DNA of 10,635 bases. Source: Nitrospira sp. Lineage in GTDB: Bacteria > Nitrospirota > Nitrospiria > Nitrospirales > Nitrospiraceae. The position numbers were made by a program, and so were the translations under genes. The notes beneath the pieces were generated by a model. That model saw only the letters and a program-made list of their open reading frames with translations, made no database searches and was not told the DNA's origin. Where the stretch lies: the NCBI GenBank assembly GCA_025360665.1, contig JANYBU010000302.1, positions 1 to 10,635 of the forward strand, in the 5' to 3' direction. Shown one piece after another: positions 1 to 5,020 of this stretch; position 1 is the stretch's first letter; each line of letters begins with the position of its first letter.

Positions 1-110
1 GACAGTGGCATTCACGGGTTTCGTCCCCATTTACAGCGGCGGGACCGCGAGGGATTTGCACCCTCTTCCCTTACCCAGGAGTCACAATGTGGAGGGCACT
101 TTAGGAGAGA
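1..110 (-). promoter_or_regulatory. Cobalamin (B12) riboswitch, truncated by the window edge
   Basis: Read on the minus strand, the segment has the conserved order of the AdoCbl riboswitch core: a TGCCCTCCACA arm, then GGTAAGGGAAGAGGGTGCAA, TCCCTCGCGGTCCCGCCGCT, GTAAATGGGGACGAAACCC and finally AATGCCACTG at positions 3-12. These match the family's GGGAA..GGTG, GCGGtCCCGCC, CTGTaA..GGGGA and GCCACTG blocks. The 3' part, with the B12 box and expression platform, lies left of position 1, so the controlled gene is not visible. It would be transcribed leftward and is expected to be a B12-related transport, synthesis or B12-alternative enzyme gene. The 5' boundary near 110 is approximate. I found no convincing promoter for it. 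Confidence 0.92.
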
Positions 111-310
111 AGGAAGAAGGTTGTCAAGTTCATTAATGTCCGTCGGCCCCTTCCCTGCTCAGGTTCTGCCAGGTAGGCGGTTCATATCCACTGGCAAACA
201 GTGCGAAAGACCGAGGTTCTCCAGATCTCCTCCCGGCATAGGCTTTGCTCACCTGTATGGTGATGACTCTCGCGAAGAGGATATAAGCTCACGTGAATGG
301 GAGACCCACC
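111..310. other. Divergent intergenic region between the riboswitch and the 334-1761 gene
   Basis: I see no gene here. A -10-like TATAAG stands at 282-287 on the plus strand with only a weak -35 (TGGTGA, 258-263, 18-nt spacer), about 45 nt before the ATG at 334. A small hairpin CACTG-GCAAA-CAGTG lies at 189-203 and could be an operator, but nothing else supports that. A minus-strand promoter for the riboswitch transcript must also lie here. TTGACA at 120-125 (minus) looks like a -35, but the hexamer 17 nt away is poor. Confidence 0.35.
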
Positions 311-337
311 ATGCAACGTCTACGTACGTATCTATGA
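311..337 (+). CDS. Possible 8-codon leader peptide overlapping the next start
   Basis: An ATG at 311 has a good Shine-Dalgarno (GGGAG, 299-303) at normal spacing. It opens an 8-codon frame, MQRLRTYL, whose TGA (335-337) overlaps the ATG at 334 in an ATGA arrangement. The larger downstream gene has no convincing ribosome site of its own at 334, so it could be translated by coupling to this leader. The alternative is chance: the SD-ATG could be coincidental. No ribosome-stalling codons or attenuator hairpin are visible. Confidence 0.3.
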   Translation: MQRLRTYL

Positions 338-1761
338 AACACCTGATCATTGGCATCGTCCTCCTCTGGGCCTTCTTCCAGGTATCGAGCCTCATCTGGT
401 CTTCAAAGGGACAACCTCCCAGCGCCACCTTCACCCGACTCCTAGAGCCACCGCAGCACCGTCTTGTCGACCCCTATGAGAATGGCTACTTCTATCTCCT
501 TGGCTTTGCTGCAGCTGCTTCTCTCGATCCAGCCAAGGTGGGTTATGAGATGTGGATGGAAACCACTCCGGCCCAAGGCGCTAGCGAATTCAACTACGGC
601 AAACCGGGGCGCTCGGAATTACAGATTGATCTCCCTCTGGAAGAGATCCTTCCGTCATGGAACTCCGAGAATCCAGCGAATGAGTTCCGGAATACGACCG
701 CACGGCTCCAGACTGTGACCGGTCGCAACCGCGCCTTATTAGCACGGTACGAGCGCTGGCTCTCGATGCCTTTCGAAGATATGGGATTCGGACACCGCGC
801 CACACCTCGCATTGTGGAAATATTCGTCGCACACCGCCTCTATGTCGCTGACGGATTTTCTCGCCAGACAGCCCTGGGCATGCAGCGACTAACGCAAGAT
901 ATGCACATGTGGCGAAACGTGCTTCGAGACGCGACGACCATCGCCACCAAAGTCATGGCGCAAATCGTCATCACCGACGATCTCCGCCTACTCTCGACGT
1001 TATTATCGCAACCCGTCGTCAACAAGACTGTATTGGCGATGACCATCAACATTGCCCCCCCACTCACCGCAGCAGAATCCTCGCTACGCTGGCCTCTTCA
1101 ACATCAATTCACACTTGGCGTCCAAGGCGATCATGCAGGTGATCTCACCAGGGAGAGACAACCTGAATCCCTCAATGCACAGGAACAGTGGTTGGCGAGC
1201 ACTGCCCGACTTCCTGAACAGGCCTTTCGCCAGATCGCGCATCCTCACGAACGCTCATTCCTTGGAATCCCATTACAGACGCGAGAGACCTGGGAAATGT
1301 ATGCGACGTACTACCAGGCGATGATGCATGCAACAGAAGCAGGACAGAGCACCTTGCCAAAGCTTCACGAACTGACAGGTACCGCTCGCCAAGGCATCGT
1401 GGAAAGCCTCATCAGTCCAACCCCCTTCGAACCGGACTGGGATCCCTTCCACTATCAATTGAGGGAAACGGATGCCAGGCTGCGACTTGCCGCGCTGCAG
1501 GTTGCCTTGCGTCGCCCAAGCGCACAGACCACCGTGCCGAATCGACTCGCTCAAGTCGGCTCGTCCTACTACGATCCCTTTAGCGGATTACCGATGTTGT
1601 GGAGCCCTACCCAACAGAAGATCTATAGCGTGGGAAAAGACCGGTACGACGATGGGGGTGACGCGAGCTTCGATATCAGCGTGCCTGCTATTGTCTCCCT
1701 CGCGCCCGGGCCTAAAGATTCGCAGGCAGCAGCGCCATCCCGCCACTCTATCCGCCACTAG
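334..1761 (+). CDS. Membrane-anchored hypothetical protein, 475 aa
   Basis: I do not recognise this family. The frame is open back to a TTG at 121, but the first 71 codons look non-coding and cover the upstream regulatory region. The ATG at 334 starts with MKHLIIGIVLLWAFFQVSSL, a clear uncleaved signal anchor, so I chose it. The rest (about residues 25-475) is predicted to be exported to the periplasm. It is rich in Arg, Gln and Leu and probably mostly helical, with no catalytic motif I can name. Near the C-terminus, DPFSGLPMLW followed by YSVGKDRYDDGG resembles a short motif (DPFtGkPl...YSVGpdgxDDGG) found at the end of many uncharacterised exported bacterial proteins. The tail after about residue 455 is Ala/Pro/Ser-rich and probably disordered. 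The gene stands alone, divergent from the B12 riboswitch and convergent with the SemiSWEET gene. Confidence 0.75.
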   Translation: MKHLIIGIVLLWAFFQVSSLIWSSKGQPPSATFTRLLEPPQHRLVDPYENGYFYLLGFAAAASLDPAKVGYEMWMETTPAQGASEFNYGKPGRSELQIDLPLEEILPSWNSENPANEFRNTTARLQTVTGRNRALLARYERWLSMPFEDMGFGHRATPRIVEIFVAHRLYVADGFSRQTALGMQRLTQDMHMWRNVLRDATTIATKVMAQIVITDDLRLLSTLLSQPVVNKTVLAMTINIAPPLTAAESSLRWPLQHQFTLGVQGDHAGDLTRERQPESLNAQEQWLASTARLPEQAFRQIAHPHERSFLGIPLQTRETWEMYATYYQAMMHATEAGQSTLPKLHELTGTARQGIVESLISPTPFEPDWDPFHYQLRETDARLRLAALQVALRRPSAQTTVPNRLAQVGSSYYDPFSGLPMLWSPTQQKIYSVGKDRYDDGGDASFDISVPAIVSLAPGPKDSQAAAPSRHSIRH

Positions 1762-1825
1762 CCCATCACGGCAGCAGGATATCACTCCGCAGGATAACCG
1801 AGCGAGATGGGCGAGACGAGCGAGG

Positions 1826-1870
1826 GTTCGAGGTCCGAAGTTCGAGGTTTCCGGAACTTCGAACTTCGGT
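1826..1870. repeat. Long hairpin built from GTTCGAGGT / GAAGTTCGA words
   Basis: CCGAAGTTCGA (1835-1845) pairs perfectly with TCGAACTTCGG (1859-1869). The inner bases GGTTT / GGAACT continue the stem with two wobble pairs to a 3-nt loop, about 16 bp in all. The word GTTCGAGGT occurs twice just before and inside it. It lies between two convergent genes and could act as a two-way transcription barrier or mRNA 3' stabiliser. No T-run follows on either side, so it is not a classic intrinsic terminator. The rest of the 1762-1932 spacer contains only the 25-bp repeat. Confidence 0.8.
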
Positions 1871-1897
1871 TCGCGCCTTTCTCGCATGTCACGCGCC

Positions 1898-1935
1898 ACG
1901 GTCTTGTGGCGCTGGCGGACTTTTTCAGCATCCTA
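1898..1935 (-). repeat. 25-bp gene-end repeat, copy 1, with upstream ACGGTCTT block
   Basis: The core GCTGGCGGACTTTTTCAGCA (1911-1930, plus-strand reading) is followed by TCCTA and is identical in copies 2 and 3. On the minus strand the element starts with the TAG stop codon of the SemiSWEET gene and reads TAGGATGCTGAAAAAGTCCG. The block ACGGTCTT (1898-1905) lies 5 nt from the core, exactly as in copy 3. The ends GCTG and CAGC are inverted, so a short hairpin is possible. Confidence 0.85.
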
Positions 1936-2193
1936 CTGGCCTCGATAGCGCAGCTTGAGCACCAGAATCGCCCCCGTCAGAAGCAACGTGACGGCATTGG
2001 TCAGAATAATCGGCCAGGCATGGAGGACCAGTCCATACAGAAACCAAAGGCAGACGCCGGACGAGAATATGGCCAGCATGCCCAGCGATACATCGCCCGC
2101 AGATTTCGTGGACCACGTCTTCTGCAGCTGGGGCCAGAAAGCACAGGTGGTGAACGTCCCTGCCGCAAACCCTAGTAGATCGATTCCCGTCAT
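1933..2193 (-). CDS. SemiSWEET-type sugar transporter (PQ-loop family)
   Basis: This 86-residue protein has three hydrophobic helices (about 5-22, 38-58 and 62-80), the layout of bacterial SemiSWEETs, which dimerise to form one sugar pore in the inner membrane. Family marks are visible: the PQ pair at 21-22 (FWPQLQKTW), KSAGDVS at 30-36, GVCLWFLYG at 46-54, and a TN pair at 65-66 where the third helix carries the conserved Asn. Length is normal for the family. The ATG at 2193 has a GGAAGGGTGA ribosome site about 8 nt upstream. The substrate cannot be read from sequence, since sucrose and glucose are both transported by relatives. The stop codon forms the first three bases of the 25-bp repeat. 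No operon partner is present. Confidence 0.9.
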   Translation of the reverse strand: MTGIDLLGFAAGTFTTCAFWPQLQKTWSTKSAGDVSLGMLAIFSSGVCLWFLYGLVLHAWPIILTNAVTLLLTGAILVLKLRYRGQ

Positions 2194-2257
2194 CGTAAGT
2201 CACCCTTCCGCAGGCCTGACGTTCCCATGCTACGACGGCCTACCCCATCAAACCTGC

Positions 2258-2287
2258 TTGTCAAGACCAATGGCCCTATGGTACATT
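2258..2287 (+). promoter_or_regulatory. Candidate sigma-70-type promoter of rpmB
   Basis: TTGTCA (2258-2263) and TACATT (2282-2287) are separated by 18 nt and lie about 50 nt before the GTG start of rpmB. The match is reasonable but not perfect, and no upstream AT-rich element is visible. Confidence 0.4.
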
Positions 2288-2336
2288 TTCCTTTCCGCAA
2301 TCTTGTATCGATTCGACTAGATGAAGGAGTGCACCC

Positions 2337-2528
2337 GTGGCATTTACATGTGATCTCTGTAGCAAACGTCGCCAATCCGGTAATAACGTCAGTCACGCCA
2401 ATAACAAGACCAAGCGGGTCTTCAAGCCCAATCTCCAACCAGTCCGGGCTCTGATCGACGGTCAGCCTAAACGCATTCGGGTCTGCACACGCTGTCTCCG
2501 CAGCGGCAAAGTCCAAAAAGCCGTTTAG
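2337..2528 (+). CDS. rpmB: 50S ribosomal protein bL28
   Basis: bL28 is a small protein of the large ribosomal subunit. The 63-residue sequence has the family's N-terminal start MAFTCDLCSK, the SHANNKTKRVFKPNLQPVR stretch (19-37) and the C-terminal RVCTRCLRSGKV. Four cysteines (C5, C8, C50, C53) form a zinc ribbon, so this is the zinc-binding (C+) version. The GTG at 2337 is the start, with AAGGAG at 2324-2329 seven nt upstream. bL28 is often paired with rpmG, but here it stands alone. A long hairpin follows 21 nt after the stop. The small size and conserved motifs leave little doubt. Confidence 0.97.
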   Translation: MAFTCDLCSKRRQSGNNVSHANNKTKRVFKPNLQPVRALIDGQPKRIRVCTRCLRSGKVQKAV

Positions 2529-2549
2529 TAGGCCGCAGCGAGCGAACGA

Positions 2550-2626
2550 CTGAACTTTGAACGATGAACGCAGAGCGCTGAGGTGACAATCGTCTCCTTG
2601 TTCATGGTTCATCGCTCACCGTTCAG
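2550..2626. repeat. Imperfect 20-bp-arm hairpin of GAAC/GATGAAC words downstream of rpmB
   Basis: CTGAACTTTGAACGATGAAC (2550-2569) pairs with GTTCATCGCTCACCGTTCAG (2607-2626) except for three bases. The apical part can fold further (AGGTGAC with GTCTCCT around AATC). It follows rpmB and precedes copy 2 of the 25-bp repeat. It could protect the rpmB mRNA 3' end. There is no T-run directly after the stem on the plus strand. Confidence 0.8.
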
Positions 2627-2635
2627 CGTTTCCAG

Positions 2636-2660
2636 GCTGGCGGACTTTTTCAGCAGCCTG
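2636..2660 (-). repeat. 25-bp gene-end repeat, copy 2
   Basis: The core GCTGGCGGACTTTTTCAGCA (2636-2655) is identical to copies 1 and 3, and the final five bases are GCCTG instead of TCCTG. On the minus strand it begins immediately after the TAG stop (2661-2663) of the 104-residue gene. The ACGGTCTT block found beside copies 1 and 3 is not recognisable here. Confidence 0.85.
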
Positions 2661-2975
2661 CTACGGGGCCGACCACAAGACGCGGCCACTCTGATCGGAC
2701 AGTTTCACGGCAAACCGATCATCGGGAGAGAGGGCCAGCGTCCGATTCCCATCGCGGCTCGTCAGCACCAGACCCACTTCGCCATTTTTATCGAGACCTA
2801 ATCCGGCTCGCGCCTTTCCACTCGTATCCAGCAAGAGAAACTCTTCAGCATTCACCCCATGGGTTTTCTGCGCCCTGGCTGCTGAAGGCGCCAGCCACCA
2901 CCCACTTAATGCCCCACCGATGATGCTTCCGACAAACGTTACGAAAACCAAGAACCCCAAATTCCATCGGCTCAC
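2661..2975 (-). CDS. Small membrane-anchored protein with three ~20-residue beta-type repeats
   Basis: No function can be assigned. Residues 6-30 form a hydrophobic segment (LGFLVFVTFVGSIIGGALSG) ending near APSAARA, so it is either a signal anchor or a signal peptide with possible cleavage around residue 35. The rest is three tandem units of about 20 residues: EEFLLLDTSGKARAGLGL (44-61), EVGLVLTSRDGNRTLALS (66-83) and RFAVKLSDQSGRVLWSAP (87-104). Each follows the pattern hydrophobic-x-hydrophobic-D/S-xx-G-xx-R/L, typical of short beta hairpins found in small exported bacterial proteins. The start is GTG at 2975, with AAAGGAT about 8 nt upstream. The upstream 120 nt hold only a 6-bp hairpin (3030-3046) and no clear promoter. 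The gene ends directly at repeat copy 2. Confidence 0.75.
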   Translation of the reverse strand: MSRWNLGFLVFVTFVGSIIGGALSGWWLAPSAARAQKTHGVNAEEFLLLDTSGKARAGLGLDKNGEVGLVLTSRDGNRTLALSPDDRFAVKLSDQSGRVLWSAP

Positions 2976-3097
2976 TATGCATCCTTTCTACAACGCACAA
3001 GGCTATCGCCCGTGCTGCCGCTTCATCGCAATCTCCCGCAGAGATTATGCGTCGGGTCCGCATAGCTCTTTGGCTTTGGGCGGCTCCTCCATGAGAT

Positions 3098-3136
3098 ATA
3101 AAAAAAGGACTTGGAAGCGCATGCCTCTCAAGTCCT
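3098..3136 (-). terminator. Intrinsic terminator after tRNA-Gly
   Basis: On the minus strand AGGACTTG pairs with CAAGTCCT. Inner AGGC/GCTT pairs extend the stem, and seven T residues followed by ATA come directly after it. It lies about 50 nt beyond the tRNA 3' end and isolates the tRNA (and any tyrS read-through) from the 104-residue gene downstream. Confidence 0.9.
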
Positions 3137-3147
3137 CCATCTCTTAC

Positions 3148-3163
3148 GCGTGACGTTTCACGC
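3148..3163. repeat. Short perfect hairpin in a CGTGAAA-word spacer
   Basis: GCGTGA (3148-3153) and TCACGC (3158-3163) form a 6-bp stem with a 4-nt loop. The surrounding bases repeat the same word (minus strand ACGTGAAATG and GCGTGAAACG). It sits between the tRNA 3' end and its terminator, so it would be in the precursor trailer. Confidence 0.6.
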
Positions 3164-3184
3164 CTAACATTTCACGTCTTGATT

Positions 3185-3259
3185 TGGAGCGGGCGATGGG
3201 ATTTGAACCCACGACAACTTGCTTGGGAAGCAAGGACTCTACCACTGAGCTACGCCCGC
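3185..3259 (-). tRNA. tRNA-Gly, anticodon CCC
   Basis: The minus strand gives a full cloverleaf. The acceptor stem is GCGGGCG (3259-3253) with CGCCCGC, the discriminator is T and the CCA is encoded (3187-3185). The D arm is GTAGCTCAGTGGTAGAG. The anticodon arm is CTTGC-TTCCCAA-GCAAG with the loop's central CCC. The T arm is GTGGG-TTCAAAT-CCCAT. It decodes GGG glycine codons. It follows tyrS by 49 nt on the same strand but has its own promoter, and a strong terminator lies downstream, so it can be an independent unit. Confidence 0.97.
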
Positions 3260-3271
3260 TCGCTGAGTCGA

Positions 3272-3300
3272 ATCCTACGCTGGCATCCAATTCAAGTCAA
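3272..3300 (-). promoter_or_regulatory. Sigma-70-type promoter of tRNA-Gly
   Basis: The minus strand reads TTGACT (3300-3295), 17 nt, TAGGAT (3277-3272), with the predicted start about 6 nt before the mature tRNA 5' end at 3259. It lies just after the tyrS stop at 3309. Confidence 0.75.
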
Positions 3301-3308
3301 GAAAGACT

Positions 3309-4547
3309 TCAGCTCTCAGCTTCGGGCCTAAACTCCACAATCGCAAATTTTCTTCGACCAATCTTAAGCCGCCTCCGCTGATTTACCTTGAAAGTAATTA
3401 GTTTATTGGGATCAGATTCTTTCTTTTCGTCAACCTCAATCCCGCCTTGGATAATCAGCCGTCTCGCTTCGCTTTTGCTTGGAACTAGCTTGGTCTTTTC
3501 TACTAGGTCAGGAAGTCGAATATCGCTGTCTTCGTGGAGGTCAATCCCGATCATATCCCCTACACGCAATGTCAGCAGTACATCCGGCTCAGAGGGAAAT
3601 TCCCGCTCCTGGAATTTTTGCTGGAAGGCCACTCTCGCCTGCTGACCGGCTTCCGCCCCGTGATACCGAGCGACGATCAGCGCTGCGAGTGTTTGCTTCG
3701 CCTCCATCGGATGAGCGGCCTTGACTCCAGCCAAATCCTCCGTCGTGAGCAGCTCGTAGTATCGGAACATCAGCACATCACTGATCGACATGAGCTTCCC
3801 GAACATGTCGTTCGGCGTATCTTCCAATGCGATGTAGTTCCCCTGACTCTTACTCATCTTCTTCACACCGTCTGTCCCTTCGAGCAACGGCATCGTGATC
3901 ACGACTTGCGGTTCCTGCCCATAATCCCGTTGCAGCTCACGCCCCATCAGCAGATTGAACTTCTGATCGGTGCCGCCCAGTTCGATATCGGACTTGAGCG
4001 CCACAGAATCGTAGCCCTGCACGAGGGGATACATGAACTCATGGATACTGATCGGCTTCTGCTCATGATAGCGCTTATGAAAATCATCCCGTTCGAGCAT
4101 CCGCGCAACACTGCTATGCGCACTCAGGTGGATCAATCCTTCCGCGGTCATCGTACTCATCCACCGGCTGTTGAACTCCACCAGGGTCTTCGCAGGATCG
4201 AGAATCTTGAAGATCTGCCGTTCGTAGGTTTTGGCATTCTCCAACACCTTCTCCTTCGAGAGCGCGACGCGCGTCTCCGATTGGCCGGTCGGATCGCCGA
4301 TCATGCCGGTGAAATCGCCGATCAAGAAGATGACGTGATGTCCCAGTTCCTGAAAGTGCTTGAGCTTGTGGATCAAGACCGTATGGCCCAAATGCAGATC
4401 CGGCGCGGTCGGATCGAAGCCGGCTTTCACGCGCAGCGGCCGGTTCTCTTTCAAGGAACGCGTCAGCTTCGATTCAAGTTCGGCCCGCTGAATCACCTCC
4501 ACGACTCCGCGGAGGATCAAGTCGAGTTGACGGGAGAGTTCGCTCAT
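3309..4547 (-). CDS. tyrS: Tyrosyl-tRNA synthetase
   Basis: This class I aminoacyl-tRNA synthetase joins tyrosine to tRNA-Tyr in the cytoplasm using ATP. The 412-residue length is normal. Signature motifs are visible: the HIGH-type HLGH at 52-55, GDFTGMIGDPTG (77-88), the tyrosine-pocket segment YPLVQGYDSVALKSDIELGG (173-192) running into TDQ, and KMSKS at 230-234. Residues about 345-405 form an S4-like RNA-binding domain (PSKSEARRLIIQGGIEVD). The GDFTGMIGDPTG and HLGH patterns suggest the TyrZ-like bacterial subtype; that is from memory. The ATG at 4547 overlaps the TGA of the comEA-like gene (ATGA), with GGAAGA about 9 nt before it inside that gene, so translation is likely coupled. It appears to be the last gene of the gcvH-lpdA-comEA-tyrS transcript. 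Confidence 0.97.
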   Translation of the reverse strand: MSELSRQLDLILRGVVEVIQRAELESKLTRSLKENRPLRVKAGFDPTAPDLHLGHTVLIHKLKHFQELGHHVIFLIGDFTGMIGDPTGQSETRVALSKEKVLENAKTYERQIFKILDPAKTLVEFNSRWMSTMTAEGLIHLSAHSSVARMLERDDFHKRYHEQKPISIHEFMYPLVQGYDSVALKSDIELGGTDQKFNLLMGRELQRDYGQEPQVVITMPLLEGTDGVKKMSKSQGNYIALEDTPNDMFGKLMSISDVLMFRYYELLTTEDLAGVKAAHPMEAKQTLAALIVARYHGAEAGQQARVAFQQKFQEREFPSEPDVLLTLRVGDMIGIDLHEDSDIRLPDLVEKTKLVPSKSEARRLIIQGGIEVDEKKESDPNKLITFKVNQRRRLKIGRRKFAIVEFRPEAES

Positions 4548-5020
4548 GTTGTCTTCTTCCGTCTGTCTGAAAGTCCGGCATCCGGCGTGACCGTGACCAA
4601 TGAACGGATCCGCTCAAACTTCTTTTTCCCGATCCCTTTGACCGCTCGCAATTCATCGAGAGAGTGAAAGGCCCCCACCGACTGCCGATACTTCGTGATC
4701 CGTTCGGCCAATCGGGGACCGATCCCCGGCAGCGCGTCAAAATCCTGTTCCGTCGCCCGGTTCACATCGAGGGAACCCTGGTGAGATCGTTTCGGAGCAG
4801 CAGCTGTGGATGGCTGATCAGACAACAAGGCGACAGGAGATGGACTCACCGCGATGGCGCGTCCACTGCCGGAAGCCATCTCAGCCTGCGCTCCCTCAGA
4901 CGAGTTAGCGGCAAGATCTCGCGCTCGGTCGAATGAAGTCGGCAGGGTCCACCCGATCCAGAACACGACTCCCATGGTCGCCGCGAACATCCCGAGCTTG
5001 AGGAGGAGCGATTGCCACAT
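4544..5020 (-). CDS. ComEA-like membrane-anchored helix-hairpin-helix DNA-binding protein
   Basis: The protein has 158 residues: an N-terminal transmembrane anchor (about 5-25), a low-complexity Ala/Ser linker (35-80), then a ComEA-type domain of two helix-hairpin-helix motifs. These are visible as LDVNRATEQDFDALPGIGPR (84-103) and VKGIGKKKFERI (127-138). The family binds double-stranded DNA non-specifically through the backbone. ComEA proper sits outside the inner membrane and draws in DNA during natural transformation. The anchor here fits that location. No comEC or type IV pilus gene is in the window, so a competence role is inferred from the domain only. The ATG at 5020 shares one base with the lpdA stop (TAATG), and its own TGA overlaps the tyrS start, which points to co-translation within one mRNA. 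Confidence 0.85.
   Translation of the reverse strand: MWQSLLLKLGMFAATMGVVFWIGWTLPTSFDRARDLAANSSEGAQAEMASGSGRAIAVSPSPVALLSDQPSTAAAPKRSHQGSLDVNRATEQDFDALPGIGPRLAERITKYRQSVGAFHSLDELRAVKGIGKKKFERIRSLVTVTPDAGLSDRRKKTT

Noticed and set aside
121..333. N-terminal extension of the 475-aa protein from the TTG at 121
   Set aside because: The extension has no ribosome site, non-protein-like composition and covers promoter territory; the signal anchor begins at the ATG at 334.
1472..1948. A 158-codon plus-strand frame running through the end of the 334-1761 gene and the palindromic spacer
   Set aside because: It overlaps a better-supported gene in another frame and is Arg/Ser/Pro-rich without features.
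2845..3063. A 72-codon minus-strand frame overlapping the start of the 104-aa gene
   Set aside because: Most of it overlaps the better gene in a different frame; the latter has a signal anchor and a repeat structure.
3534..4667. A 377-codon open frame on the plus strand
   Set aside because: It lies opposite tyrS and the end of comEA, has a His/Arg/Leu-rich shadow composition, and tyrS has all its catalytic motifs intact.
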